Assembly (NCBI GenBank): GCA_034678405.1
Contig: JAXDBW010000066.1
Location: 1-60,824 of the forward strand
Origin: JAXDBW01 sp034678405
GTDB taxonomy: Bacteria; Patescibacteriota; Patescibacteriia; UBA10025; JAHIVO01
DNA: 60,824 bases
Direction: 5' to 3'
Shown here: positions 27,801 to 35,126 of the stretch, one piece after another
How positions within the stretch are numbered: position 1 is the first letter of the stretch
Layout of the letters: every line of letters begins with the position of its first letter
Program-made: the position numbers and the translations under genes
Notes under the pieces: model-generated
What the model was told of the DNA's origin: nothing
Seen by the model: only the letters and a program-made list of their open reading frames with translations
Databases searched by the model: none

Positions 27801-28606
27801 TAGGGATACTGTGACTGCTGCAGACGGTTGGGGACAAACGCACGGGCCAGCACCTCGTCACTACCGATGACTTGTTTGGTGAAATACCCCGCCCAGGCAC
27901 CGAGGCCCTCTGCCTGCGCATAAATTCCCGCTACCTTACTGACACCCGAATTCCGATCAAGTGCGGCTGCCGTGCTGCCGACGACGGCCGAACCGGAGAT
28001 GCTCTGAGCGCGGATACCGATACCACTCGTGTGCAGGCCATATACACCAATGCTACCCGCGCCGATACCGCGACCGAGGACAGAGGCGACGGTGTCAGCC
28101 TGCGTCTCTCCGAGGACGCCATAGCTCAGCTCACTACCGGACACCAGGGCCGAGCCGGAAACACCAGTCGCGTCGTCGCCGATCACAACCCCGCCCGCCA
28201 CCTCGAGGAGTGTATCGGGCGATGCGGTTCTGACACCGATCCGATGGTCATCACCACTGACATAGAGCGTATCGTTGTCCACTCCTAGGGTGCCATTTGG
28301 TGTGACTATGAAATCATTGATATAGGTATCGCGCGACCCTCGGACGGTCAGCTGATACTGAAAACTCGGCAATTCACCATATGGATTATAAAACGGGTCA
28401 AGCAGCAGACGGCCTTTTTTCGCCTGGTTGTCTGGACTCGTATTCAGCGGCGCAAACACATTGCCGGCGGGCGGCTGGGCGGCGGGAGGATTCCAAGCCG
28501 CGCTGACATCTCGTCCGATGAGCAGGACGGATATCACCCCGAGGAGTACGAGCGACCATATGACAGGTACAGTCCAGCGGTTTATTTTGTAGGTATGATG
28601 GGACAT
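24881..28606 (-). CDS. Secreted 1241-aa beta-propeller protein with DGIDNDGDG metal-binding motifs
   Basis: It has the same plan as its neighbours: signal peptide (cleavage likely after VSA, followed by AWNPPAAQPP), NTSPDNQAKKGRLLLD, TLYVSGDDHRIGVRTASP, a run of VYGLHTSGIGIRAQS-type repeats and long propeller arrays with DGTYLWIGTDN and YDGRYLWISDDNH blades. Three motifs of the form C-x-DG-(L/I)-DNDG(D/N)G are inserted (CEDGLDNDGDG, CDDGIDNDGDG, CSDGIDNDGNG); these Asp-rich loops are typical putative calcium-binding inserts (MopE-like). The protein ends CRPL. The ATG at 28606 lies 11 bases after the upstream stop and directly precedes the signal peptide; an ATG at 28633 would overlap the upstream gene. 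Likely a calcium-stabilised surface protein; exact function unknown. Confidence 0.82.
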   Translation of the reverse strand: MSHHTYKINRWTVPVIWSLVLLGVISVLLIGRDVSAAWNPPAAQPPAGNVFAPLNTSPDNQAKKGRLLLDPFYNPYGELPSFQYQLTVRGSRDTYINDFIVTPNGTLGVDNDTLYVSGDDHRIGVRTASPDTLLEVAGGVVIGDDATGVSGSALVSGSELSYGVLGETQADTVASVLGRGIGAGSIGVYGLHTSGIGIRAQSISGSAVVGSTAAALDRNSGVSKVAGIYAQAEGLGAWAGYFTKQVIGSDEVLARAFVPNRLQQSQYPYTIGWEMREIIGSERIEPQHILYDGTWLWTHISASWDSEPYFYLLDPETGSISEEFRLVDSGGNAAHSISEMILANGYVWIANHWDDNRGVSRVDLNDPTHTATHFMIGSHAGGAYDGAAALVYDNYSSGGPYIWTVNDSGNDWDYSISRLRPADGSYLNFKLNPTSGQSCLSYDQSLCEDGLDNDGDGLTDAGVCSDPTYHTQSSCQDNGGTWNAALGDPECINNQAVNPMTSGSCSNAGLTNYTDCTNAGATWTAADERVAPRTPNGPTGITIQPNAAAPSNPTIWVSFGGLIDSRPYQYFGEAVARFDGNDPTNTTNQQVFCPGPSQQPQSITYGDDAIWIGKYPHWTKHQGGDGIARLDPVTGTFTHYAAGAGVTRIRYDDATDGGPFIWGMNYWQLFKLDTAGTIINQYELPDGGGDFTIDRTSGASPYIWGAHGTSSLVSRSTMTAPYETITYIPKGSYSEDLAFDGANVWSTNSAGNTVSKFRASDGTKIGDYYANWQPEHITYDGSSMWVTHQERSGVELAQLNARDGTLIGDYDYQTGGLASGADMIYDGRYLWISDDNHNIVRRVDTRTCSSGVCTAVAQYSVPDNPYYLAYDGTNIWVTRRGLVNTFSRLDRDTGAILDTYTIADAYNATNNLNSILSDGTYLWIGTDNRDADGHSLYKFRLADGELVDTISLYNEPGVCSGGDRDRLECTTNTQCTGGGSCSERGSHVSALTYDGTHIWAVQEREAGTRECDDGIDNDGDGLTDAGSDPDCADDWDTHEQQSSAVFGTSTDAECSDGIDNDGNGRCDWDGAAGSPGCSGTPDPWCSGPNDISEQARPSAGHLSRINAGTSQFIESIYYAGYCNPNSLAFDGASIWINQTTNNCDSYILHQYYAGTGQGTTDYEGVLGLQSTIPGRTQSGSVATYGDASVGRQLIIGDDLIVHQNVWGGNADSVVSYEESCPDGEFAKGVDSATGMVYCRPL

Positions 28607-28617
28607 AGTGTTGCGGG

Positions 28618-31600
28618 TCACAGTGAACGGCATTCTAGTTTCATGATCTCTCCAAGGAAATTTTTCTTAATGTCCATGAGGAAATTACCCTCGCTGCAGG
28701 TGTAGGTACCGGCCGGGAGAGGATCGTTGCGATAGACAGCGGCGGGCACCCCGGTGCCGACATAGTAGTATCCGTCCCCGGTGATGGCCATCGAGTTAAT
28801 GCTGCTAGTACCCGCTATTTCCTGCGTGAGCGTCCAGTCGGCGCCCCCCACCGATCGGTAAATCCTCCCGTGTGAGACGCCAGCAACAATTTCGTGCGTA
28901 CCGATGAAGAACACGTCATTGTACTCGATGATGGTATGCACATCTGAATCGGTAGTATCCACCGTATTGATATCTCCGACTTGGGTCCAAGTAAACCCAT
29001 CCCGCGAACGAAACACATATCCCTCGGGAGCAGTGCCCGTCCCCGAAGCGGCATCCGAACCGGTGATGGCGTAGAGATATCCGTCACTGGCCGCGTAGAG
29101 ATCATACACACTATGTACTCCCGGCACCGGTTGTATCTGCTGCCATGTCACCCCACCGTCGTTGCTCCGGCTCACGATATTATGCAGTTTTGACGCGGCA
29201 TAGATATACCCATCAAATACTTCGAGCGAGTCGATATCACCACCCGGTACATCGCTCGTCGTCGTCCATGTGGCGCCGCCGTTATTTGATTTATAGAGCG
29301 CACTCCGAGTGTAAATGCCGAGATAGATGTTCCAGTCGCCCCCCTCCTGATATTCTTCTATTTCATAGATCCATGCATTCGCAAAGGGCGCTGTGGTTGC
29401 TGTCCACCCCACACCGTCAGTGTAGTACGATGCGTATCCCTGGTCGTCGCCCGCACCAGGGGTCGATTCGTCCTGCGAGGTGACAGCCCAGACCGTACCA
29501 GTATGATCCTCGATCAGTTTCCAGACCCACATCAGCCCCGTCGCATTTCCGCCAGGAAGCCGGCCGGTATCTTCCCAGGTCTGCCCATTATCATTTGATC
29601 TGAAGACGTGACCATTGTATGTCACACCGGCATACATGTATCCGTCACTCGCGGCAAGCATGGTGTCGGTCCGTGAGCCAGCTTCGGGAAAGGCAGTCGT
29701 CTGACTCCACCCGTTACTGACGAAGAGGTCACGTTCATCACCCCAGACATTCTCCGGACTGTCTAGATCCCCGTCGATACGATACTGGTCGTCGACACGT
29801 GTATCACCGGTGCTGGCATAGCTACCCACCTGTCCCGTGAGGCTACCCGATGACTGGAGGAGGAGCCCATCGGCCAGCGACTGCTGGTCATATCCCATCC
29901 CGGTAAAATACGAGGTAATACCCGCAAATCCCGATATCCCTGTGCCACTGGTCCAGAGAAACGATCCGTCAGAAATGATCCCCTGCGGACTGAAGTTCAG
30001 AGAAATATCTTGGCGGACGGTGGGCGCCGCTGCCGTCAGCCTGGTGAGACTATCGGCCGTGGCATTGGCGGTCCAGATATGAGCGCCGTCAAACACGATA
30101 TCGGTCGGCTCGGTATCAGTCGCGTAATCTCCCTGGACCTGTGGCACCGCGAAACAGCCGCCGCTGCCGGCACAGTCTGCATCCGTGCTGCAGCTCACTG
30201 TCTGATCCTGTGAACATACTTTTGCATTTGTCAGAAAAAACGCGGTCACAGAATTTGATTCACTGTTTGCTACCCAATAATGAAAATTATCAAATACAAT
30301 ATCAGCCGGACTCGCCCCAGCGAGGTTCGTCCAGAGCACCGGCTCCTCGGTGGCGGGATTAATATTAACCACCGCGTTGTCTGCCGGTGACACTGCCCAG
30401 AGGTAGCTACCGTTGTACATGAGCGAATCAAGTGAGTCCGGCGCGCTCGTAATCGGGATACGACCCAGCTCAGTACAAGTGTTGCTGACATGCACGACGC
30501 TCCCGGTACCGCGTGCCGTCACCCAGTATGAACTCCCGTCAAATACAATAGACGATGGTGCATCGCCTGCCTCAAGCACCAAAGAACACGAGGTGGCGCC
30601 CGTGTAGGGATCTAGTTTGCGGATCAGATCATCTCCGGCGACGGTAACCCAGATTGCATTGCTATCAGAGATCACATCCGTCGGATCGGTTCCGACTGTC
30701 ACGGCAAAGGCGGTCAGTCCGTCTGCGGCACGAATTTTGTAGAGCTGGTCATCGCGAGTCGCCCAGAGGTAGGTGCCATCATGATACCGCACGACGAAAT
30801 CAGTCTGACCATAATCAAAAAAGTGATCAATCTCTCCGGTGCTCGCCGTAATACCGCTGATACTGCTGCCATACCAGCTCGGCACCCAGACGGTATCGAT
30901 GGTATCGTCATAGAGCACGTCCTGGTATGCTGCCGCGCCGTTGGTCGGATAATGGGCGATGGTAGCCGGATCGTCTGCGGGAAACATATCCAGCGATCCT
31001 GAGAGACCATTTGATGTTGCCACCCAGATGCGCGCGCCGTCATAGATGATGGCCTGTGGACCGAGTGTCCCCGAGTATACGCCGATCGGATCAGATACCG
31101 TACCCGCACCAATATCAATATAGTATGCTCCGTCATTGGCATTATTATTATCATCGCTGGCAATCCAGAGATACTGCCGATCTGAGTCGTACGCCAGGTC
31201 AACCGGACCAGGTACGTCGTATCGTGTGTATTCCGAACTCTCAATCGTCTGGTCACCATTTCCTGGGTCGGCAGCATCGATCTGGTACACGGCATCATTA
31301 TCATAGAGCGCAATCCAGATACTTCCAGTCGTCGTATCATAGGCGAGAGACCGCACCCCCTGCGCATAGGGCGGGTCAGGCGTTTCATCGTGGAGTATTT
31401 CGTAGCGCGCGACCGGCTCCCAGTGACGCGGATCAGTATCATAATCAGCGATACTGAATTTCAGCAATCGATCATGATAATCACGGCCAAAGCACACGCC
31501 ACCAGGCTGTAATACCCAGAGAATATCCGCATCCGTAGGATCCTGTATGAGGTACCCAAGCGGGCAAGTGTCATGCCCGTCTGTATCAACTACTTGTCGA

Positions 31601-32649
31601 CTCTCGGCTAGTCCCTCGGCGAGATCAATCCTGCCGATCTGCCCGGGATATGTCAGGGCGGCCTGCCAAATATACCCATGTACAGAATCATATATCATAT
31701 CCTGAGTCGGGCCGAGATTATACCTCGTGAGGACCCTTCCGGTTCCTGTATCAACCTGCAGTACATCAGTATGATCAGCGCCGCCCTGTCCGACCCACAG
31801 CCACTGGCCATCACTCACCACGCGCTGGGGAAAATACTCACGGAAATATTGATCCGCCATCTGGCCGTCAGTATATCCGAGGAACGACTGACGCTGCGTA
31901 GTAGGCAGAACTTTGGCGCCACTGACAATTTCCGAGGACTCGGCCAGTCCGGAGAAGTAGCCGGACCAGAGATTGCTGGCACTCGTATTCGCCCCATAGA
32001 GAGCGATGCCCCGCGTGCTATAGGCACCGACTGAGGAATGTGCCGGCGGATCCTCCGTCGTCATCCCCTCCAGTGCCGTGCTGAGCGTGCTGACGGCCCA
32101 GATACCATAGCCGAGCGGATTAGCGCTCACACCTTTAATACCTGCCAACGGCGGCGGGCCATAGGTTGTTCCAACGATTGACTCGGCATCACTGCTGAGC
32201 GCCTGCGTACCTACTTCATCAATGCCGGTTACGAGGACGTTGCCGGTGCTCACTTCCAGCGCAGCCTGGTCATCTCCTAGGCAGGGGCCGATACATACAT
32301 CGTGCGTGACCGGGTCGACATAGAGCGTTTGGGTGGACTGACTGACACTGAGTACATTATCCACAAAAGCATTGGACGACTGCGCCCCCTGACCCAGGAC
32401 CTCGAGCTGATAGGTAAATGGCGAGCTTAGATCATCACTGCCAAGCCGCAGCGCGCCACTTTTTGTCTGATTCGTATCATCAATCCGTAAATATTCAGGC
32501 AGGTTGTCCTCCGGAGGAGCGGCACTGGGCGTCAGCACTGCCTTTGCCTGATGTACCGTCAAGTAGCAAAAGACCCCTAACATAATAAAAAATAGGCTAA
32601 AATAAGCCCATTTTTCAAAATGTAACACAGTTTTTCTTTTGCTTTTCAC
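28618..32649 (-). CDS. Secreted 1343-aa propeller protein with sialidase-type Asp-boxes
   Basis: First gene of the giant-protein operon. The start is a GTG at 32649, chosen because a strong Shine-Dalgarno (GGGGGAGG) lies six bases upstream and a basic signal peptide (cleavage near AKA) follows. The N-terminal block NQTKSGALRLG ... TLYVDPVTHDVCIGP ... GIALYGANTSASNLWSGYFSG matches the next two genes. Then come many DGTYLWATRDDQ / YNGSYLWAVSPADN blades and, near residues 1010-1230, four Asp-box repeats (SNDNGQTW, SNNGGATW, SNDGGVTW, SRDGFTW) typical of BNR/sialidase-like propellers, without a recognisable sialidase active site. The protein ends CRSL. Surface adhesin or glycan-binding role is inference. 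The promoter at 32777-32805 drives it. Confidence 0.82.
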   Translation of the reverse strand: MKSKRKTVLHFEKWAYFSLFFIMLGVFCYLTVHQAKAVLTPSAAPPEDNLPEYLRIDDTNQTKSGALRLGSDDLSSPFTYQLEVLGQGAQSSNAFVDNVLSVSQSTQTLYVDPVTHDVCIGPCLGDDQAALEVSTGNVLVTGIDEVGTQALSSDAESIVGTTYGPPPLAGIKGVSANPLGYGIWAVSTLSTALEGMTTEDPPAHSSVGAYSTRGIALYGANTSASNLWSGYFSGLAESSEIVSGAKVLPTTQRQSFLGYTDGQMADQYFREYFPQRVVSDGQWLWVGQGGADHTDVLQVDTGTGRVLTRYNLGPTQDMIYDSVHGYIWQAALTYPGQIGRIDLAEGLAESRQVVDTDGHDTCPLGYLIQDPTDADILWVLQPGGVCFGRDYHDRLLKFSIADYDTDPRHWEPVARYEILHDETPDPPYAQGVRSLAYDTTTGSIWIALYDNDAVYQIDAADPGNGDQTIESSEYTRYDVPGPVDLAYDSDRQYLWIASDDNNNANDGAYYIDIGAGTVSDPIGVYSGTLGPQAIIYDGARIWVATSNGLSGSLDMFPADDPATIAHYPTNGAAAYQDVLYDDTIDTVWVPSWYGSSISGITASTGEIDHFFDYGQTDFVVRYHDGTYLWATRDDQLYKIRAADGLTAFAVTVGTDPTDVISDSNAIWVTVAGDDLIRKLDPYTGATSCSLVLEAGDAPSSIVFDGSSYWVTARGTGSVVHVSNTCTELGRIPITSAPDSLDSLMYNGSYLWAVSPADNAVVNINPATEEPVLWTNLAGASPADIVFDNFHYWVANSESNSVTAFFLTNAKVCSQDQTVSCSTDADCAGSGGCFAVPQVQGDYATDTEPTDIVFDGAHIWTANATADSLTRLTAAAPTVRQDISLNFSPQGIISDGSFLWTSGTGISGFAGITSYFTGMGYDQQSLADGLLLQSSGSLTGQVGSYASTGDTRVDDQYRIDGDLDSPENVWGDERDLFVSNGWSQTTAFPEAGSRTDTMLAASDGYMYAGVTYNGHVFRSNDNGQTWEDTGRLPGGNATGLMWVWKLIEDHTGTVWAVTSQDESTPGAGDDQGYASYYTDGVGWTATTAPFANAWIYEIEEYQEGGDWNIYLGIYTRSALYKSNNGGATWTTTSDVPGGDIDSLEVFDGYIYAASKLHNIVSRSNDGGVTWQQIQPVPGVHSVYDLYAASDGYLYAITGSDAASGTGTAPEGYVFRSRDGFTWTQVGDINTVDTTDSDVHTIIEYNDVFFIGTHEIVAGVSHGRIYRSVGGADWTLTQEIAGTSSINSMAITGDGYYYVGTGVPAAVYRNDPLPAGTYTCSEGNFLMDIKKNFLGEIMKLECRSL

Positions 32650-32716
32650 GGTATTCCTCCCCCTTTAACACTCTTGAAAAAGGCTCTAAACAGTACTTTT
32701 CGAAAAATTTTCCCGA

Positions 32717-32745
32717 TTGACAAATCCGGTACTATCTGCAATAAT
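32717..32745 (+). promoter_or_regulatory. Promoter of the plus-strand secreted protein/lemA/htpX unit
   Basis: TTGACA (32717-32722) is followed after 17 bases by AATAAT (32740-32745), giving a predicted start near 32752. It faces the minus-strand promoter at 32777-32805, so the two transcripts overlap and each polymerase must cross the other promoter. Confidence 0.55.
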
Positions 32746-32776
32746 TTAATCGAAAAATAGTCGAGCAGTGTATTTA

Positions 32777-32805
32777 ATAGTAACATAATTTACCGATAAA
32801 GTCAA
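32777..32805 (-). promoter_or_regulatory. Promoter of the giant surface-protein operon
   Basis: On the minus strand TTGACT (32800-32805) and TACTAT (32777-32782) are spaced by 17 bases, placing the start near 32770 and giving a leader of about 120 nt before the GTG at 32649. No terminator-like hairpin was seen in this leader. Confidence 0.72.
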
Positions 32806-32813
32806 CACAGCAT

Positions 32814-33329
32814 ATGCCGGACACGGTGAATATGAGAAAGGAAACAATATTTGGCTGGTCAAAACTAGCAGTATACAGCTCCTTGGGACTGCTCGTGGTT
32901 ATCCTGCTCGTAGCAGCTATCAGTTATTATGCCGGACGGAATCAGTCCCCCGCTTCAACGGCAATTGCTCCGGTTATCGATCTCGGAAATCAGCGGCAAG
33001 TGCTGGGTCTTCATACATATAACTGGAATGGTACCATCACTGATATTACTGATAACCCAGCAAGCATCACCCTCTTGGCAAAATACCGTGATGCAGGCGG
33101 GGTAATACAGTCAAAACAGGTCCGGACAATGATTACCGAGGATACAGTCATCCGCAGCTGGGACGTCACCACTCCCACTCCTGACGAAGATGGTCTCAGC
33201 GAGAAAAGCATCTCGATCTCCGACCTCGCGACTGGGCAACAGGTGACCATCCAGACCGATGCAGATATTGCTGAGTCAGATCACCTGACGGCGCAATCAA
33301 TCACTGTACTCGTTTCTCCCACACAATAA
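32814..33329 (+). CDS. Membrane-anchored protein of unknown function (DUF5666-like strand pattern)
   Basis: The 171-aa product has a signal anchor (residues ~17-40, LAVYSSLGLLVVILLVAAIS) and an extracytoplasmic all-beta region: NGTITDITDNPASITLLAKY ... KQVRTMITEDTVIRSWD ... ISDLATGQQVTIQTD. This repeat of strands around 'xGxI..I....I.L' and 'V.I.T' resembles the small OB-like DUF5666 fold, but I cannot confirm it. It heads a plus-strand group with lemA (40 bases on) and htpX, so an envelope-stress link is possible. The start is uncertain: ATG 32814 or ATG 32832, neither with a clear Shine-Dalgarno. Confidence 0.75.
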   Translation: MPDTVNMRKETIFGWSKLAVYSSLGLLVVILLVAAISYYAGRNQSPASTAIAPVIDLGNQRQVLGLHTYNWNGTITDITDNPASITLLAKYRDAGGVIQSKQVRTMITEDTVIRSWDVTTPTPDEDGLSEKSISISDLATGQQVTIQTDADIAESDHLTAQSITVLVSPTQ

Positions 33330-33369
33330 TTCACAATATACTTTTAATTAATATTAACACAAAACCAGT

Positions 33370-33927
33370 ATGTCCATAGGTTTATGGATTCTCATCGGGG
33401 CCGCTTTCCTGATCGCCCTGTGGCTGATCAGTGTCTACAATGGTCTGATCAAGCTCCGCAACCAGACTGACGAAGCCTGGTCAGATATTGACGTCCAACT
33501 CAAACGACGTCATGATCTGATTCCCAATCTCGTCGAGACGGTCAAAGGGTATGCCAAGCATGAACGTGAACTCTTTGAAAAAGTTACCCAAGCTCGAGCT
33601 CAGGCTGTCAGCGCGCAGGGTGCCGCCGCTCAGGGACAGGCCGAAAACGCCCTCACTGATACGCTGAAAAGTTTATTTGCTGTAGCTGAAAATTATCCTG
33701 ATCTGAAAGCAAATCAAAACTTCCTCAAGCTCCAGGACGAACTCTCTGACACAGAAAACAAGATCCAGGCATCACGCCGCTTCTACAATGGCAACGTCCG
33801 CGACTTCAATACGAAGATTCAGGTATTCCCTAACAATATGGTCGCCAACATGCTTGGCTTCAAGAAATATGAATTCTTTGAAGTGGAAGAGCCGGGTGAA
33901 CGCGAAAACATAGAAGTAAAATTCTAA
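33370..33927 (+). CDS. lemA: LemA family protein
   Basis: The 185-aa protein has an N-terminal membrane anchor (residues ~4-22), then the LemA signature: YNGLIKLRNQTDEAWSDIDVQLKRRHDLIPNLVETVKGYAKHE-type helix, ENYPDLKANQNFLKLQDEL, the ENKIQASRRFYNGNVRDFN block and a final short beta part. It forms an extracytoplasmic helical bundle anchored in the membrane. In many bacteria lemA is paired with the protease gene htpX, exactly as here, 66 bases apart, so the two probably act together in membrane-protein quality control. Length and motif order are normal. Confidence 0.96.
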   Translation: MSIGLWILIGAAFLIALWLISVYNGLIKLRNQTDEAWSDIDVQLKRRHDLIPNLVETVKGYAKHERELFEKVTQARAQAVSAQGAAAQGQAENALTDTLKSLFAVAENYPDLKANQNFLKLQDELSDTENKIQASRRFYNGNVRDFNTKIQVFPNNMVANMLGFKKYEFFEVEEPGERENIEVKF

Positions 33928-33946
33928 CTCTCCAACCCTACTCAGT

Positions 33947-33986
33947 AATCGCGCGGCCTCTCTTATTCAAAGAAGGACGCGCGATT
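33947..33986 (+). promoter_or_regulatory. GC-rich hairpin in the lemA-htpX gap, ending 7 bases before the htpX start
   Basis: A perfect 9-bp stem (AATCGCGCG / CGCGCGATT) encloses a partly paired interior (CCTctCTT with AAGaaGG) and ends at 33986, eight bases before the htpX ATG at 33994. No T-run follows, so it is not a typical terminator. The only Shine-Dalgarno-like bases (GAAGGA) lie inside its 3' arm and are paired in the fold. It may be a processing site, or a translational control element for the stress protease. Confidence 0.45.
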
Positions 33987-33993
33987 TGCGACT

Positions 33994-34869
33994 ATGGCTA
34001 CTATATATACACACATCGCAGCAAACAAAAGACGCTCATGGTTTCTGCTCCTGATTACTCTGGCAGTGGTGGGATGTATCGGTTACGCGCTCGACCGGTA
34101 CTATGTCGAGGGTGGCTATTTCTTCGTCGCTATCGCCATTATCTATTCAGCGGTGAGTGGGCTCGTCGGCTACTATGCCGGAGACAAGATTGCGCTGCGC
34201 ATGTCAGGAGCGAGCCCAATTACCAAAGAAGAAAACCCCTACGTCTACCGCATAGTAGAAAATCTATGCATTACTGCCGGACTTCCAGTGCCGAAGATAT
34301 ATATAATTCCCGATCCTGATATTAACGCATTCGCCACTGGCCGTGACCCCGAACACGCATCGATAGCGGTGACCGAGGGGGCTATTCAAAAACTCGAGAA
34401 TGAGGAACTAGAGGGTGTCCTAGCCCACGAGCTATCACATATCGGTAATTATGACATCCGCTACATGACACTAGTCATCATCCTCGTCGGAACAATTATC
34501 ATTCTCTCTGATTTATTTTGGCGGCTTGCCTTCTTCGGGGGGCGAGGCAGGAAATCCGGCGGCAGTCCCGCTATTTTCATCGGTCTCGGGCTCCTATTGT
34601 TGGCGGCGATATTTGCCCCACTTATTAAATTTGCGGTTTCGCGTAAACGTGAGTATCTCGCTGACGCATCGGGATCACTCCTGACCCGCTACCCCGAGGG
34701 TTTGGCCAGAGCACTTGAGAAAATTCGCGAGCAGGGCAGTACGATCGAACGGGCAAATAAATCAACGGCGCACCTATATATCGCCAATCCTCTCAAGAAG
34801 GGAATATTTAATCTTTTTTCTACTCATCCACCAATTGAAGAGCGTATCTCCATCCTGCGCTCAATGTAA
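33994..34869 (+). CDS. htpX: HtpX-like M48 membrane metalloprotease
   Basis: The 291-aa protein has two N-terminal membrane segments (about residues 16-34 and 38-60), the zinc motif HELSHIGN (HEXXH, near residue 145), the third ligand region EYLADASGS near residue 230, and two more hydrophobic segments between them (VIILVGTIIILSDLFW, IFIGLGLLLLAAIF). This is the HtpX plan; HtpX cleaves damaged membrane proteins at the cytoplasmic face under envelope or heat stress. The C-terminal STHPPIEERISIL is also typical. It follows lemA. All zinc ligands expected for the family are present. Confidence 0.96.
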   Translation: MATIYTHIAANKRRSWFLLLITLAVVGCIGYALDRYYVEGGYFFVAIAIIYSAVSGLVGYYAGDKIALRMSGASPITKEENPYVYRIVENLCITAGLPVPKIYIIPDPDINAFATGRDPEHASIAVTEGAIQKLENEELEGVLAHELSHIGNYDIRYMTLVIILVGTIIILSDLFWRLAFFGGRGRKSGGSPAIFIGLGLLLLAAIFAPLIKFAVSRKREYLADASGSLLTRYPEGLARALEKIREQGSTIERANKSTAHLYIANPLKKGIFNLFSTHPPIEERISILRSM

Positions 34870-34881
34870 CTATGCATACCT

Positions 34882-35019
34882 ATGACGTCATCTTCGCCAC
34901 GGGTCGACACGGCGGTCGCGACCAAAACTACGACCGCCACTAAAATATCTCTCGGGGTTACGATCACCACAGGCATCGTAGCCTGTATCGCCATCATCGC
35001 TGGGCTGATTATTTCGTAG
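34882..35019 (+). CDS. Possible 45-aa single-pass membrane protein
   Basis: An ATG at 34882, 12 bases after the htpX stop, opens a 45-codon frame with a Ser/Thr-rich start (MTSSSPRVDTAVATKTTTAT) and one membrane helix at the end (residues ~22-45, ISLGVTITTGIVACIAIIA). It reads in the direction of htpX and would be translated from the same RNA. There is no clear Shine-Dalgarno and the opposite strand also has a hydrophobic frame here, so chance is possible. If real it might be a small partner of HtpX or ClpC. It matches no family I recognise. Confidence 0.35.
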   Translation: MTSSSPRVDTAVATKTTTATKISLGVTITTGIVACIAIIAGLIIS

Positions 35020-35072
35020 CCAGTCAGCGATCCGAGTGCACACCGGCGTGTCAAATGCACGTTCATTTTTGC

Positions 35073-35101
35073 TTGCACTACATGAGATAAATTCGTATAC
35101 T
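35073..35101 (+). promoter_or_regulatory. clpC promoter
   Basis: TTGCAC (35073-35078) and TATACT (35096-35101) are spaced by 17 bases, with a predicted start near 35108 and a leader of about 19 nt. No CIRCE or CtsR-type operator repeat was found around it. Confidence 0.65.
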
Positions 35102-35126
35102 AACCCTACTTTTCCGAAGTATTTAT

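Noticed and set aside
35020..35126. CIRCE or CtsR operator before clpC
   Set aside because: GAGTGCAC and a partial repeat are present but without the required inverted spacing.
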